DNA of 64,000 nt from Stutzerimonas frequens (GCF_024448335.1 NZ_JAMOHM010000001.1:310001-374000), one strand, 5' to 3'. Shown: positions 46,196-56,962, numbered from the stretch's first letter. Made by a program: numbers and translations. The notes: generated by a model not told the origin, from the letters alone.

Positions 46196-46663
46196 TTGAA
46201 GAGACTCGACCCCCACACCGTGATCGGACTGCGTGAATGGATCGCCCTGCCGGATCTCGGCGTGGTGGGCCTGCGTGCCAAGGTCGATACCGGGGCCAGC
46301 ACCTCGGCGCTGCACGCCACCGACATCAGCGAATTCGAACGCGATGGGCAGCGCTGGGTTCGCTTCACCGCGCACCTGGGCACGCTGGTGCAGCGACGCC
46401 ATCGCTGCGAGGCGCCACTGGTCACCCGCAAGCTGATCAAGAGCTCCAACGGCCAGGTGCAGACGCGTTACGTGGTGCGCACCCTGCTCGCGTTGGGCAG
46501 CCACGTCTGGCCGGTGGAGTTCACCCTGACCTGCCGCAAGACCATGCGCTACCGCCTGCTGCTCGGCTCCAAGGCACTGGTCGACGGTCAATGGCTGATC
46601 GATCCGTCGCGAACCTATATCCAGGACAAACCCCAGATCCTCACTTCTTCCGGTGCTCAATGA
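46196..46663 (+). CDS. rimB: RimB-type retropepsin-like protease
   Basis: A 155-residue member of the family annotated 'ATP-dependent zinc protease'. The motif [13 protein letters not shown] (Asp31-Thr-Gly-Ala) is the active-site signature of retropepsin-type aspartic proteases. The start is TTG at 46196, giving [15 protein letters not shown]; no ATG is available in this region. It overlaps rimK by 4 bp. In Pseudomonas, RimB is described as a protease acting on poly-glutamylated S6 made by RimK, so the pair tunes ribosomal protein S6 modification. Confidence 0.88.
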   Translation: MKRLDPHTVIGLREWIALPDLGVVGLRAKVDTGASTSALHATDISEFERDGQRWVRFTAHLGTLVQRRHRCEAPLVTRKLIKSSNGQVQTRYVVRTLLALGSHVWPVEFTLTCRKTMRYRLLLGSKALVDGQWLIDPSRTYIQDKPQILTSSGAQ

Positions 46664-47565
46664 AAATCGCCGTGCTGTCGCGCAATCCGCGTCTTTATTC
46701 CACCCGTCGTCTGGTCGAAGCCGGCGAGCAGCGTGGCCATGAAGTGGTGGTGATCGATACGCTGCGCGCGTACATGAACATCGCCAGCCACAAGCCGCAG
46801 ATCCACTACCGCGGCAAGCCGCTGGAGGGCTTCGACGCGGTGATCCCGCGCATCGGCGCCTCGGTGACCTTTTATGGCTGCGCCGTGCTGCGCCAGTTCG
46901 AGATGCAGGGGGTGTTCCCGCTCAACGAGTCGGTGGCCATCGCCCGCTCGCGCGACAAGCTGCGCGCCCTGCAGCTGCTCTCACGTCGCGGCGTCGGCCT
47001 GCCGGTAACAGGCTTCGCCCACTCGCCGGACGACATCCCCGATCTGATCCAGATGGTCAATGGCGCCCCGCTGGTGATCAAGGTGCTGGAAGGCACCCAG
47101 GGCATCGGCGTGGTGCTCTGCGAAACCGAGAAGGCGGCCGAATCGGTGATCGAGGCCTTCATGGGGCTCAAGCAGGACATCATGGTGCAGGAGTACATCA
47201 AGGAAGCCGGCGGCGCCGATATCCGCTGCTTCGTGGTCGGCGACAAGGTCATCGCCGCGATGAAGCGCCAGGCCAAGCCTGGGGAATTCCGCTCCAACCT
47301 GCACCGCGGTGGCTCCGCCAGCCTGATCAAGATCACCCCGGAAGAGCGCATGACCGCCATCCGCGCCGCCAAGGTGATGGGCCTAAACGTCGCCGGTGTC
47401 GATATCCTGCGCTCCAACCATGGCCCGCTGGTGATGGAGGTGAACTCCTCGCCGGGCCTGGCCGGTATCGAGGAAACCACCGGCAAGGACGTCGCCGGGC
47501 TGATCATTCAGTACTTGGAAAAGAACGGCGGCCCGCACCTGACCCGCACCAAGGGCAAGGGCTGA
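46660..47565 (+). CDS. rimK: Ribosomal protein S6 glutamate ligase RimK
   Basis: A 301-residue ATP-grasp ligase adding glutamates to the C-terminus of ribosomal protein S6. N-terminal [21 protein letters not shown], the [20 protein letters not shown] substrate segment, ATP-binding [15 protein letters not shown], and metal-site residues in [22 protein letters not shown] are all present. Translationally coupled to rimB by a 4-bp overlap. In pseudomonads RimK activity responds to c-di-GMP signalling and alters the proteome; that link is from literature knowledge, not seen here. Confidence 0.96.
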   Translation: MKIAVLSRNPRLYSTRRLVEAGEQRGHEVVVIDTLRAYMNIASHKPQIHYRGKPLEGFDAVIPRIGASVTFYGCAVLRQFEMQGVFPLNESVAIARSRDKLRALQLLSRRGVGLPVTGFAHSPDDIPDLIQMVNGAPLVIKVLEGTQGIGVVLCETEKAAESVIEAFMGLKQDIMVQEYIKEAGGADIRCFVVGDKVIAAMKRQAKPGEFRSNLHRGGSASLIKITPEERMTAIRAAKVMGLNVAGVDILRSNHGPLVMEVNSSPGLAGIEETTGKDVAGLIIQYLEKNGGPHLTRTKGKG

Positions 47566-47587
47566 TCCGTCCACGCTGCGAGCCGGC

Positions 47588-48919
47588 TTATTCGGCCGGC
47601 TTGCCCTGCACCGCGTCGCGCGGCAACAACAGCCCCAAGGGTAGGCTGACGCGTGCCTCCAGACCACCACCCTCGCGATTGCGCAGCTCGACGATGCCAC
47701 CGTGCTGCGAGGCGATACGCTTGACGATGGCCAGGCCCAGCCCGGCGCCCTGCCCACCACGGGCGCGATCGCCGCGGATGAAGGGGTTGAACAGGCCTTC
47801 CAGCTCGGCCGGATCAATTCCCGGCCCGCGGTCGAGCACGCTGAGCACCACATAGGGCGCATGCTGGTCGCCGGAGACATACGCCGCCACCTCGACCCCG
47901 TCACCGCCATAACGCAGCGCATTCTCGATCAGGTTGACCAAGAGCCGCTTGACCGACACCCGACGCAGGGCGAACGGCGGCATCGGCTCGACGCACAGAC
48001 GCACGATCTCCTGCTGCTGGTTGTAGGGCGCCACCACTTCGCGGATCAGCTCGCCGAGGTCGGTGGTCTCCACCGGCTCGTCGCTGCCGTCGCGGACGAA
48101 GGCGAGGAACTGATCGAGGATCGCATTCATGTCCTCGACATCACGAATCATGTCGTCGGTCAGCTCGTCATCGCTGCTCATCAGCTCCAGCGACAGGCGC
48201 AGGCGCGTCAATGGCGTGCGCAGATCATGGGACACCCCCGCCAGCATCAGCTCGCGCTCGCGACCGGCCTGCTCGACGTCTTCGGCCATCTGGTTGAAGG
48301 CGCGGTAGACCTCGGTCATCTCGCTCGGCGTGTCGCTGATCGGCAGGCGGACGCGCCGGCCCTTGCCGATCTGCCGCGCGGCGAAGACCAGCCGCTTGAG
48401 CGGCAGGTTGAGCTGACTGACGAATATCCAGGCCGCGCCGGTGGACAGCAGGCCGATGCCCAGGAACCAGCCGAGCACGCTCCAGATGCGCTGGCCACGC
48501 AGCGGATAGGCATAGAGCGGCACCTGCACCCAGTCCGGCCCCAGATTCGGCGCGCGCACCCAGATCGCCGTGGACGGCTGGATGCGCACGCGCACCTCGG
48601 TGTCGTCGCCCAGTTCGTCGCGCATCTGGCGCTGGAAGATCTCGGTGTAGGGCCAGTGATACTCGCTGCGCGGCACGTTCTGCTCGGCCACCAGCTGCAG
48701 GCCGGCGGCACGACCGATACGGTCGCGGTCTTCGAGATCGGCGGCCCAGTAGGCACGCAGCGTCAGTGCCGCGCCGTGGCTGTACTGGCGGTCCACCAGC
48801 ACGTCCTCGTTGGTCATCAGATAGACCAGCGTCAGGACCTTGGAGAACAGCACCACGATCAGCACCATCCACAGGGTGCGGGCGAAGAAGCTTTGCGGGA
48901 ACCAGAGCGGAGTCTTCAT
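47588..48919 (-). CDS. amgS: Envelope-stress sensor kinase AmgS / EnvZ-like
   Basis: A 443-residue membrane histidine kinase: TM1 about 14-36, periplasmic domain about 37-155, TM2 about 156-178, HAMP to about 235, HisKA with LAGVSHDLRTPLTRLRLSLE (His about 246), and a HATPase domain with NLIENALRYGG, DRGPGIDP and GAGLGLAIVKRI. Start at ATG 48919 (MKTPLWFPQSFFARTL). Together with the upstream amgR it forms an OmpR/EnvZ-like system, linked in P. aeruginosa to aminoglycoside tolerance and membrane-protein stress. Confidence 0.92.
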   Translation of the reverse strand: MKTPLWFPQSFFARTLWMVLIVVLFSKVLTLVYLMTNEDVLVDRQYSHGAALTLRAYWAADLEDRDRIGRAAGLQLVAEQNVPRSEYHWPYTEIFQRQMRDELGDDTEVRVRIQPSTAIWVRAPNLGPDWVQVPLYAYPLRGQRIWSVLGWFLGIGLLSTGAAWIFVSQLNLPLKRLVFAARQIGKGRRVRLPISDTPSEMTEVYRAFNQMAEDVEQAGRERELMLAGVSHDLRTPLTRLRLSLELMSSDDELTDDMIRDVEDMNAILDQFLAFVRDGSDEPVETTDLGELIREVVAPYNQQQEIVRLCVEPMPPFALRRVSVKRLLVNLIENALRYGGDGVEVAAYVSGDQHAPYVVLSVLDRGPGIDPAELEGLFNPFIRGDRARGGQGAGLGLAIVKRIASQHGGIVELRNREGGGLEARVSLPLGLLLPRDAVQGKPAE

Positions 48920-48995
48920 GAAAAAGCGGCGGCACGCCCGGGACGGCAGGCCGCGAGCCTGACACGCTCGCAGCCTGAAACAGGCCGCAGCCGAC

Positions 48996-49730
48996 TCACT
49001 TGTTGCCGTCCGGCACGAATACGTAACCCACACCCCAGACGGTTTGAATGTAGCGCGGTTTGGACGGGTCCGGCTCGATCAGCCGACGCAGGCGGGAGAT
49101 CTGCACGTCGATGGAGCGCTCCAGCGCATCCCACTCGCGGCCGCGGGCGAGGTTCATCAGCTTGTCCCGGGTCAGCGGCTCGCGAGCATGCTGGACCAGC
49201 GCCTTGAGCACGGCGAACTCACCGGTCGTGAGCATGTGCACTTCGTTGCCCTTCTTCAGCTCACGGGTCGCCAGCGACAGCTCGTACTCGCCGAAGGTGA
49301 CGGTCTCGTCCTCGCTGGCCGGGGCGCCCGGCACCTGCGGCGCCTGCCGGCGCAGCACCGCACGGATGCGCGCGAGCAGCTCGCGAGGGTTGAACGGCTT
49401 GGCCAGGTAGTCGTCGGCGCCCTGCTCCAGGCCCTGGATGCGGCTGGCCTCGTCGCCCTTGGCGGTGAGCATGATGATCGGAATCTGGTTGTTGCCCTCG
49501 CGCAGCCGGCGGCACGCGGAAAGCCCGTCCTCGCCCGGCATCATCAGATCGAGCACCACCAGCTGGAACAGCTCGCGGCTGAGCAAACGGTCCATCTGCT
49601 CGGTGTTTTCCACGGTACGGACGCGGTAGCCCTGCTCGTCGAGAAAACGCTCGAGCAGACGTCGCAGACGGGCATCGTCATCGACGATGAGGATTTTTTC
49701 GCCTTCGCTGGCTGGCGCAGTGCTGCTCAT
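48996..49730 (-). CDS. amgR: Response regulator AmgR / OmpR-like
   Basis: A 244-residue OmpR-family regulator: receiver domain (about 12-125) with Asp in LVVLDLMMPGEDG and Lys in YLAKPFNPREL, and a C-terminal winged helix (about 140-240) with LTTGEFAVLKALVQHAREPLTRDKL (split in two) and RYIQTVWGVGYVF. It precedes amgS by 76 bp on the same strand. The synteny with tex, gshA and argA matches the amgRS locus. Confidence 0.93.
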   Translation of the reverse strand: MSSTAPASEGEKILIVDDDARLRRLLERFLDEQGYRVRTVENTEQMDRLLSRELFQLVVLDLMMPGEDGLSACRRLREGNNQIPIIMLTAKGDEASRIQGLEQGADDYLAKPFNPRELLARIRAVLRRQAPQVPGAPASEDETVTFGEYELSLATRELKKGNEVHMLTTGEFAVLKALVQHAREPLTRDKLMNLARGREWDALERSIDVQISRLRRLIEPDPSKPRYIQTVWGVGYVFVPDGNK

Positions 49731-49869
49731 GGAAACTCCCAGATGGTCGACGGCGCATTATTGCGCAGTGTGGATCGGCCCTACTGACAGCCATTGTTAG
49801 CAGATTTTTCGCCCAGCGGCAGTCACCACGCGCAAACCGTCATGCCGCACGCCATGTGCCGGGATTAGC

Positions 49870-49900
49870 TTGAGGCCGATCGCCGCACTTCCCCTATAAT
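49870..49900 (+). promoter_or_regulatory. Probable sigma-70 promoter of tex
   Basis: A perfect TATAAT (49895-49900) is preceded by TTGAGG (49870-49875, 4 of 6) at 19-bp spacing. Transcription would begin near 49907, giving a leader of about 48 nt before the tex ATG at 49955. Confidence 0.55.
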
Positions 49901-49954
49901 CGCCGGCTTTCGCGCAGGCCCGACCTGCATGCCTCGACTGACCCAGGTAGGTTC

Positions 49955-52267
49955 ATGGACAGCATCAATTCCCGTATCGCCAACGAGCTGGGCGTACGCC
50001 CGCAACAGGTCGCCGCCGCCGTGGCGCTGCTCGACGAAGGCTCCACCGTTCCCTTCATCGCCCGTTACCGCAAGGAAGTCACCGGCAGCCTCGACGATAC
50101 CCAGCTGCGTAACCTGGAAGAGCGCCTGCGCTACCTGCGCGAGCTGGACGAGCGACGCGTCTCGATCCTCGCCAGCATCGAGGAACAGGGCAAGCTGACC
50201 CCCGAGCTCAAGCGCGAGATCGACCTCGCCGACACCAAGACCCGCCTCGAAGACCTCTACCTGCCCTACAAGCAGAAGCGCCGCACCAAGGGCCAGATCG
50301 CCCTGGAAGCCGGTCTCGGCGAGTTGGCCGATGCGCTGTTCGGCAATCCCGAGTTGAATCCTGAAAGCGAAGCCACCCGTTTTATCGACGCTGAGAAGGG
50401 CTTCGCCGATGTGAAGGCCGTGCTCGAAGGCGCCAAGTACATCCTCATGGAGCGCTTCGCCGAGGACGCCGACCTGCTGGCCAAGCTGCGGGACTTCCTC
50501 AAGCACAACGCCACCCTCAGTGCCCGCGTCGTACCGGGCAAGGAAACCGAAGGCGCCAAGTTCAGCGACTACTTCGAACACGACGAGGTGCTGAAGAACA
50601 CCCCTTCGCACCGCGCGCTGGCGATCTTCCGCGGGCGCAACGAGGGCATCCTCAGCGTCAGCCTCAAGGTCGGCGACGAGACCCCGGGCAGCATGCACCC
50701 CGGCGAAGGCATGATCGGCGAGCGCTTCGGCATCGCCAACCGCGGCCGCGCCGCCGACAAGTGGCTGGCCGAGGTGGTGCGCTGGACCTGGAAGGTCAAG
50801 CTCTACACCAGCCTGGAAACCGACCTGCTCGGCGAGCTGCGCGACAAGGCCGAGGACGAGGCGATCTCGGTGTTCGCCCGTAACCTGCATGACCTGCTGC
50901 TGGCTGCGCCGGCCGGCCCGCGCGCGACCCTGGCGCTGGACCCGGGCCTGCGCACCGGCTGCAAGGTCGCGGTGGTCGACGCCACCGGCAAGCTGCTGGA
51001 AACCGCCACCGTCTACCCGCACGCACCGCGCAACGACTGGGACGGCACCCTGGCGATCCTCGCCAAGCTGTGCGCCAAGCATGCAGTGGACCTGATCGCC
51101 ATCGGCAACGGCACCGCCAGCCGCGAGTCGGACAAGCTGGCCGGCGAGCTGATCAAGAAAGTGCCCGGTCTCAAGCTGACCAAGATCATGGTCAGCGAAG
51201 CCGGCGCCTCTGTGTATTCGGCCTCGGAACTGGCGGCCAAGGAATTCCCCGACCTGGACGTCTCCCTGCGCGGCGCCGTCTCTATCGCGCGCCGCCTGCA
51301 GGATCCGCTGGCCGAGCTGGTGAAGATCGACCCGAAATCCATCGGCGTCGGCCAGTATCAGCACGACGTGTCCCAGCTCAAACTGGCGCGCTCGCTGGAT
51401 GCCGTGGTCGAGGACTGCGTGAACGCCGTCGGCGTCGACGTCAACACCGCTTCCGCCGCGCTGCTGGCACGCATCTCCGGCCTCAACGCGACGCTGGCGC
51501 AGAACATCGTGCAGTTCCGCGATGCCAACGGTGCGTTCAAGTCCCGCAGCGAGCTGAAAAAGGTCCCGCGGCTGGGCGAGAAGACCTTCGAACAGGCCGC
51601 CGGCTTTCTCCGCGTGATGAACGGCGACAACCCGCTGGACGCCTCGGCGGTGCACCCGGAAACCTATCCGCTGGTCAAGCGCATCGCCGCCGACACCGGT
51701 CGCGATATCCGCTCGCTGATCGGCGACTCGGCGTTTCTCAAGCGCCTGGACCCCAAGCAGTTCACCGACGAGACCTTCGGCCTGCCGACCGTCACCGACA
51801 TCCTCAGCGAACTGGACAAGCCGGGTCGCGACCCGCGCCCCGAGTTCAAGACCGCTGAATTCCAGGACGGCGTGGAGAAGCTCAGCGATCTGGAGCCGGG
51901 CATGGTGCTCGAAGGCGTGGTGACCAACGTGACCAATTTCGGTGCCTTCGTCGACATCGGCGTGCACCAGGACGGTCTGGTGCACATCAGCGCGCTGTCG
52001 GAGAAGTTCGTCAAGGATCCCTACGAGGTGGTCAAGGCCGGCGACATCGTCAAGGTCAAGGTCATGGAAGTGGACATCCCGCGCAACCGCGTCGGCCTGT
52101 CCATGCGCATGAGCGACACGCCCGGCGAGAAGACCGACGGCCCGCGCGGCGGCAAGCCACGCGGCAACGCCCCGCGTAGCGAGCGTCATGCCAGGGAAGA
52201 CAAGCCGGCACCGGCCAATGCCGCCATGGCCGCGCTGTTCGCCAACGCCAAACAGCTGAGGAAGTAG
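49955..52267 (+). CDS. tex: RNA-binding transcriptional accessory protein Tex
   Basis: A 770-residue Tex protein. It has the helical N-terminal region with [16 protein letters not shown], the YqgF-like nuclease fold ([16 protein letters not shown]), tandem helix-hairpin-helix segments ([19 protein letters not shown] and onward), and a C-terminal S1 RNA-binding domain (about 640-715, [21 protein letters not shown]). The tail is Arg/Gly/Pro-rich and basic. Tex is conserved and affects transcription and toxin expression in several bacteria. The PaaI-type gene follows after 2 bp. Confidence 0.96.
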   Translation: MDSINSRIANELGVRPQQVAAAVALLDEGSTVPFIARYRKEVTGSLDDTQLRNLEERLRYLRELDERRVSILASIEEQGKLTPELKREIDLADTKTRLEDLYLPYKQKRRTKGQIALEAGLGELADALFGNPELNPESEATRFIDAEKGFADVKAVLEGAKYILMERFAEDADLLAKLRDFLKHNATLSARVVPGKETEGAKFSDYFEHDEVLKNTPSHRALAIFRGRNEGILSVSLKVGDETPGSMHPGEGMIGERFGIANRGRAADKWLAEVVRWTWKVKLYTSLETDLLGELRDKAEDEAISVFARNLHDLLLAAPAGPRATLALDPGLRTGCKVAVVDATGKLLETATVYPHAPRNDWDGTLAILAKLCAKHAVDLIAIGNGTASRESDKLAGELIKKVPGLKLTKIMVSEAGASVYSASELAAKEFPDLDVSLRGAVSIARRLQDPLAELVKIDPKSIGVGQYQHDVSQLKLARSLDAVVEDCVNAVGVDVNTASAALLARISGLNATLAQNIVQFRDANGAFKSRSELKKVPRLGEKTFEQAAGFLRVMNGDNPLDASAVHPETYPLVKRIAADTGRDIRSLIGDSAFLKRLDPKQFTDETFGLPTVTDILSELDKPGRDPRPEFKTAEFQDGVEKLSDLEPGMVLEGVVTNVTNFGAFVDIGVHQDGLVHISALSEKFVKDPYEVVKAGDIVKVKVMEVDIPRNRVGLSMRMSDTPGEKTDGPRGGKPRGNAPRSERHAREDKPAPANAAMAALFANAKQLRK

Positions 52268-52269
52268 GC

Positions 52270-52659
52270 ATGAGCATTCAAGTCGAGGCGGTGGGTAACT
52301 CCAGCGCCTTCGGCCGTCTGCTCGGTCTGGAGATTCACCAGGTCGGCAATGGCGAGGCCGTGCTCGGCCTGTCCATGCACGACGGCCTCCGCAATCTGCA
52401 CGGCAAGCTGCATGGCGGCGCGCTGTTTTCGCTGATCGACACCGCCATGGGCCAGGCCAGCCACAGCCTGGGCGATGGCTCGCCGAACAGCGTCACGCTC
52501 GAATGCAAGGTCAACTACATCCGCCCGGTGACCGATGGCGAGCTGCGTTGTCGCGCCTGGGTGGTGCACGGTGGCCGGCGGACCCAGGTGCTGGAAGCCG
52601 AGGTCCATCAGGGCGACAAGCTGATCGCCAAGGCCCAGGCGACCTTCGCCTGCCTCTAA
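52270..52659 (+). CDS. PaaI-family acyl-CoA thioesterase
   Basis: A 129-residue hotdog-fold thioesterase. The signature LHGGALFSLIDTAMGQASHS (about 48-67) carries the catalytic Asp, and SVTLECKVNYIRPVTDGELRC is the paired strand region. It starts 2 bp after the tex stop, so the two are probably co-transcribed. The acyl-CoA substrate is unknown. Confidence 0.92.
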   Translation: MSIQVEAVGNSSAFGRLLGLEIHQVGNGEAVLGLSMHDGLRNLHGKLHGGALFSLIDTAMGQASHSLGDGSPNSVTLECKVNYIRPVTDGELRCRAWVVHGGRRTQVLEAEVHQGDKLIAKAQATFACL

Positions 52660-52785
52660 CGGCCTGTGCCGCCAGCCGCTTGCGGAGTCGGCACGCCTGG
52701 CCTGTGGTCGAAGCAACGCTGCCTCTTGTGAAGCGGCGTTTCCATCCCCATATTGGGGCGACTGTCGCGTGAAGGAATCCACAAG

Positions 52786-54363
52786 TTGAGCGCTCTTCTC
52801 ACCCACCGCCTGGCATTGCTGGCCGAGGCTCCCCACCTGCCGCTGCTCAACCAATGCCTGCACGGAATCGAGCGCGAATGCCTGCGCGTCGATGCCCACG
52901 GCCATCTGGCCATGACGCCGCACCCCATTGCGCTGGGCTCGGCGCTGACCCACCCGCAGATCACCACCGATTATTCCGAGGCGCTGCTGGAGTTCATCAC
53001 CGGCACCGACCAGGACCCTCGCAATACCCTGGCCGAGCTCGAAGCGATCCATCGCTTCACCTACGCCAAGCTCGGTGATGAATACCTGTGGAGCCCGTCC
53101 ATGCCCTGTCCGCTGCCGAGCGAAGCGGACATCCCCATCGCCGAATACGGCAGTTCCAACATCGGCCGGCTCAAGCATGTCTATCGCCAGGGCCTGGCGC
53201 TGCGCTACGGCAAGACCATGCAGTGCATCGCCGGCATCCACTACAACTTCTCGCTGCCCGAGGCGCTGTGGCCGGTACTGCAGGCCGATGATGGCGATAC
53301 CCGCTCGGTCCAGGACTACCGCTCCGCGCGCTACATCGGGCTGATCCGCAACTTCCGCCGCTACAGCTGGCTGCTGATGTATCTGTTCGGTGCCTCGCCG
53401 GCGCTGGACGCCGGCTTCCTGCGCGGGCGCCCGCATCAGCTCGAAGCGCTCGACGCCGACACCCTGTACCTGCCCTACGCCACCAGCCTGCGCATGAGCG
53501 ATCTGGGCTATCAGAACAACGCCCAGGCCGGCCTCACCCCCTGCTACGACGACCTGTCGAGTTATACCGAGAGCCTGTTCCGCGCAGTTTCCACGCCGTA
53601 TACCCCCTACGAGGCGATGGGCATCAAGGACGCCGCCGGCAACTGGCAGCAGCTCAACACCAACGTGCTGCAGATCGAGAACGAGTACTACTCGAACATC
53701 CGCCCCAAGCGCGTCACCGCCACCGGCGAGCGCCCGCTGCAGGCCCTGCGCGCCCGCGGCATTCAGTACATCGAAGTGCGCTGCCTGGACATCAACCCGT
53801 TCCTGCCGCTGGGCATCGACCTCGCCGAATCACGCTTCCTCGACGCCTTCCTGCTGTTCTGCGCGCTGGCCGACAGCCCTTGCCTGGCCGATGGCGAGTG
53901 CGGCGCGGCCACCGACAACTTCCTCAAGGTGGTCAAGGAGGGGCGACGCCCCGGGTTGCAACTGCAGCGCTGCGGCGAGGCCGTGCCGCTCGGCGAGTGG
54001 GCCGGGCAGCTGCTCGACGAGATCGCCGAAGTCGCCGCCCTGCTCGACCGCAGCCATGGCGACAGCCGGCATGCCGAGGCACTGGCCGAACAGCGCGCCA
54101 AGGTCGCCGACAGCAGCCTGACGCCCTCGGCGCGCGTGCTCGAGCAGTTGCGCACGAATGGCGAGAGTTTCAGCCAGTTCGCCATGCGCCAGACGCTTGC
54201 CCATGCCGACTACTTCCGCAGCCAGGCGCCAAGCACCGATGAATTGCAGCAGTTCGAAACGGCGGCGCGGCAGTCGCTGGAGCGCCAGGCAGCGATAGAA
54301 GCCGCCGACACGCTGGACTTCGACAGCTTCGTCGCCGATTACCAGCGCAGCCTAAGCCTCTAA
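52786..54363 (+). CDS. gshA: Glutamate-cysteine ligase
   Basis: A 525-residue gamma-glutamylcysteine synthetase (proteobacterial class) that makes the first intermediate of glutathione in an ATP-dependent step. Typical segments are [13 protein letters not shown] (about 25-37), [14 protein letters not shown], the [14 protein letters not shown] active-site strand and [11 protein letters not shown]. The start is most likely the TTG at 52786 with AAGGA upstream, giving [16 protein letters not shown]. It follows the thioesterase gene by 126 bp and converges on argA across a hairpin. Confidence 0.95.
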   Translation: MSALLTHRLALLAEAPHLPLLNQCLHGIERECLRVDAHGHLAMTPHPIALGSALTHPQITTDYSEALLEFITGTDQDPRNTLAELEAIHRFTYAKLGDEYLWSPSMPCPLPSEADIPIAEYGSSNIGRLKHVYRQGLALRYGKTMQCIAGIHYNFSLPEALWPVLQADDGDTRSVQDYRSARYIGLIRNFRRYSWLLMYLFGASPALDAGFLRGRPHQLEALDADTLYLPYATSLRMSDLGYQNNAQAGLTPCYDDLSSYTESLFRAVSTPYTPYEAMGIKDAAGNWQQLNTNVLQIENEYYSNIRPKRVTATGERPLQALRARGIQYIEVRCLDINPFLPLGIDLAESRFLDAFLLFCALADSPCLADGECGAATDNFLKVVKEGRRPGLQLQRCGEAVPLGEWAGQLLDEIAEVAALLDRSHGDSRHAEALAEQRAKVADSSLTPSARVLEQLRTNGESFSQFAMRQTLAHADYFRSQAPSTDELQQFETAARQSLERQAAIEAADTLDFDSFVADYQRSLSL

Positions 54364-54368
54364 GCAAA

Positions 54369-54390
54369 CTGGCGGGTCTGCGCCCGCCAG
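54369..54390. terminator. Hairpin between convergent gshA and argA
   Basis: CTGGCGGG - tctgcg - CCCGCCAG forms a perfect 8-bp stem located between the two stop codons. There is no T run, so efficiency as an intrinsic terminator is doubtful. Confidence 0.45.
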
Positions 54391-54396
54391 CAGGCT

Positions 54397-55695
54397 TCAG
54401 AGCGGCTTTTCGAAAATCTTCGAATTTCGCTGGAAGTTGTACAGCGAGGCCCGCGCGGCCGGCAGACGATCGACGCTGATGGGCTCGAAGCCACGCTCCT
54501 GGAACCAGTGCGCGGTACGCGTGGTGAGCACGATCAGCTTCTTCAACCCCAGCGCCCGGGCACGTTCCTCGATGCGTTCGAGCAACTCGTCGCCGCGCCC
54601 GCCATGACGGTACTCCGGATTGACCGCCAGGCAGGCCAGCTCGCCGGCATCCGAGTCGGCGATCGGATAGAGCGCCGCACAGGCGATGATCAACCCGTCG
54701 CGCTCGACGATGCTGAACTGCTCGACCTCGCGTTCCAGCACCTCGCGTGAGCGCCGCACCAGAATGCCCTGCTCCTCCAGCGGCGTGATCAGGTCGATCA
54801 GCCCGCCAACATCCTCGATGGTCGCCTCGCGCAGTTGCTCGAACTGCTCCTGGGTCACCAGCGTGCCCGCACCGTCGCGGGTGAACAGTTCGTTGAGCAG
54901 CGCACCGTCGTCGACATAGCTGACCACGTGGCTGCGCCGCACGCCGCCGCGGCAGGCCTGCGCCGCCGCATCCAGCAGTTCGGCCTGGTACTGGCTGCCG
55001 AGGCGCTCGACATAGGCCGGGATCTGCTGCGGACGCAGCTCACGCACCAGCTTGCCGCTTTCGTCGAGCAGGCCGGTCTCGGCGCCGTAGAGCACCAGTT
55101 TGTCGGCCTGCAGATCGATGGCCGCGCGGGTGGCGACGTCCTCGCAGGCCAGGTTGAAGATTTCCCCGGTGGGCGAATAGCCCAGCGGCGAGAGCAGCAC
55201 GATGGTGCGCTCGTCCAGCAGCCGGCCGATGCCCTTGCGATCGATGCGCCGCACCTCGCCGGTGTGGTGCAGGTCGACGCCGTCGAGCACGCCGATCGGC
55301 CTTGCGGTGACGAAGTTGCCGCTGGCCACCCGCAGGCGCGCGCCCTGCATCGGCGAGGCGGCCTTGTCCATGGACAGCCGTGCCTCCAGGGCAATGCGCA
55401 GCTGGCCGACCGCATCGATCACGCACTCCATGGTCGGACCATCGGTGACGCGCAGGTCGCGATGGAAACGCGGCGTGATACCGCGCGCCGCCAGCCGCGC
55501 CTCGATCTGCGGACGCGAACCGAACACCAGCACCAGGCGCACGCCAAGGCTGTGCAGCAGCACCAGGTCGTGGACGATATTGGCGAAGTTGGCATGTTCC
55601 ACGCCGTCGCCCGGCAGCATGACGACGAAGGTGCGGTCACGGTGCGAGTTGATGTAGGGCGAGGAATCGCGGAGCCAGGTGACGTAGTCGTGCAT
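54397..55695 (-). CDS. argA: Amino-acid N-acetyltransferase (N-acetylglutamate synthase)
   Basis: A 432-residue classical NAGS: an amino acid kinase-like domain (about 20-280; VVMLPGDGVEHANFANIVHDL split by residue 45, and LLSPLGYSPTGEIFNLACEDVA) joined to a C-terminal GNAT acetyltransferase domain (about 290-432; LACLAVNPEYRHGGRGDELLERI). It acetylates glutamate with acetyl-CoA in the first step of arginine synthesis and is normally feedback-inhibited by arginine through the kinase-like domain. argE is 43 bp downstream of the argE stop-to-start junction on the same strand, making an argE-argA pair. Confidence 0.96.
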   Translation of the reverse strand: MHDYVTWLRDSSPYINSHRDRTFVVMLPGDGVEHANFANIVHDLVLLHSLGVRLVLVFGSRPQIEARLAARGITPRFHRDLRVTDGPTMECVIDAVGQLRIALEARLSMDKAASPMQGARLRVASGNFVTARPIGVLDGVDLHHTGEVRRIDRKGIGRLLDERTIVLLSPLGYSPTGEIFNLACEDVATRAAIDLQADKLVLYGAETGLLDESGKLVRELRPQQIPAYVERLGSQYQAELLDAAAQACRGGVRRSHVVSYVDDGALLNELFTRDGAGTLVTQEQFEQLREATIEDVGGLIDLITPLEEQGILVRRSREVLEREVEQFSIVERDGLIIACAALYPIADSDAGELACLAVNPEYRHGGRGDELLERIEERARALGLKKLIVLTTRTAHWFQERGFEPISVDRLPAARASLYNFQRNSKIFEKPL

Positions 55696-55738
55696 GAATG
55701 AGCCTTCGTGGCGGTCCTTTCGGTTGGGGCGGGGTGGA

Positions 55739-56890
55739 TCAGGCCTGCGGCTGCAGGCAGTAGTGCTCGATCATCCGACGCAGCAGCTGCACGGTCGGTT
55801 CGATGCGCTCGAGCTGCAGGTACTCGTCGGGCTGGTGCGCGCAGGCGATGTCACCGGGGCCGAGCACCAGGGTCTCGCAGCCGAGCTGCTGAAGATAAGG
55901 CGCTTCGGTGGCAAACGCCACCGCCTCGGCGCGGTGCCCGGTGAGGCGCTCGGCCAGGCGCACCAGCTCGCTTTCGGCCGGCTGCTCGAAGGGCGGCACC
56001 GCCGGAAACAGCGGCGCCAGGTCGATCTTCACCTGGTGCTGCTCGGCCAGCGGCTGCAGGCGCTGGCGAATGATCCCGCGCAGCTGCTGCGGGTCCATGC
56101 CCGGCAGCGGGCGCAGGTCGAATTCCAGCGCGCATTGCCCGCAGATGCGGTTGGGGTTGTCGCCGCCGTGGATACAGCCGAAGTTGAGCGTCGGCTTGGG
56201 CACGTCGAACAGCGGATTGTCGTACTCGGCCTGCCACTGCCGACGCAGCGTCATCATCTCGCCGATTACGCCGTGCATGGCTTCCAGTGCGCTGTGGCCG
56301 TAGGCGGGGTTGGAGGAATGCCCGCTCTGCCCGAGGATGTCGATGCGCTCCATCATGATGCCCTTGTGCAGACGCACCGGCCGCAGCCCCGTGGGTTCGC
56401 CGATCAGCGCCGCGCGGCCGAGCGGCTGACCGGCTGCGGCCAGGGCGCGGGCACCGGACATCGAGCTCTCTTCGTCGCAGGTGGCAAGGATCAGCAGCGG
56501 ACGACGAAATGGCTGCTCCAGCAAAGGCCGCACCGCCTCGATGATCAGCGCGAAGAAGCCCTTCATGTCGCAACTGCCGAGCCCGTACCAGCGGTCATCG
56601 GCCTCACGAAGGCGCAGCGGATCGGCCGTCCACAGTTCACCATCGAACGGCACGGTGTCGCTGTGTCCGGCCAGCACCAGGCCACCGGGGCCGCTGCCAT
56701 AGCTGGCCAGCAGGTTGAATTTGCCGGGCGCAATCTCCGGCATCTCGCAGGCAAAGCCCAGCTCGCCGAGCCAGGCGGCCAGCAGCTCGATCACCGGACG
56801 GTTGCTCTGATCCCAGCCAGGCTGCGTGCAACTGACGGAGGGTGCGGCAATGAGCGCGGCGAACTGCTCCTTGAGCGAAGGAATGGGCAC
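55739..56890 (-). CDS. argE: Acetylornithine deacetylase
   Basis: A 383-residue M20-family zinc hydrolase that releases ornithine from N-acetylornithine. Metal-site motifs GHSDTVPFDGELWTADPL (about 80), GSCDMKGF and CDEESSMSGARAL are present, and a late His lies in GDIACAHQPDEYL. The GTG at 56890 is chosen because GGGAGG sits just upstream and the length then matches the family; no suitable ATG exists. It lies upstream of argA on the same strand (43 bp between), so both arginine genes may be co-transcribed. Confidence 0.94.
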   Translation of the reverse strand: MPIPSLKEQFAALIAAPSVSCTQPGWDQSNRPVIELLAAWLGELGFACEMPEIAPGKFNLLASYGSGPGGLVLAGHSDTVPFDGELWTADPLRLREADDRWYGLGSCDMKGFFALIIEAVRPLLEQPFRRPLLILATCDEESSMSGARALAAAGQPLGRAALIGEPTGLRPVRLHKGIMMERIDILGQSGHSSNPAYGHSALEAMHGVIGEMMTLRRQWQAEYDNPLFDVPKPTLNFGCIHGGDNPNRICGQCALEFDLRPLPGMDPQQLRGIIRQRLQPLAEQHQVKIDLAPLFPAVPPFEQPAESELVRLAERLTGHRAEAVAFATEAPYLQQLGCETLVLGPGDIACAHQPDEYLQLERIEPTVQLLRRMIEHYCLQPQA

Positions 56891-56962
56891 CGGTGACCTC
56901 CCGTGATGCGATCGGAACGAAGGTGCAGTGAAGCACGAAACGCGCGACGGCGGGACCCGCAA

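Noticed and set aside
47581-47601. AGCCGGC-TTATTCG-GCCGGCT hairpin between rimK and amgS
   Set aside because: It lies partly in the amgS coding end and has no T run, so a terminator role is unsupported.
49865-52189. A 774-codon open frame on the minus strand opposite tex
   Set aside because: Tex is a complete conserved protein on the plus strand; the antisense frame is a by-product of high GC and shows no recognisable domain.
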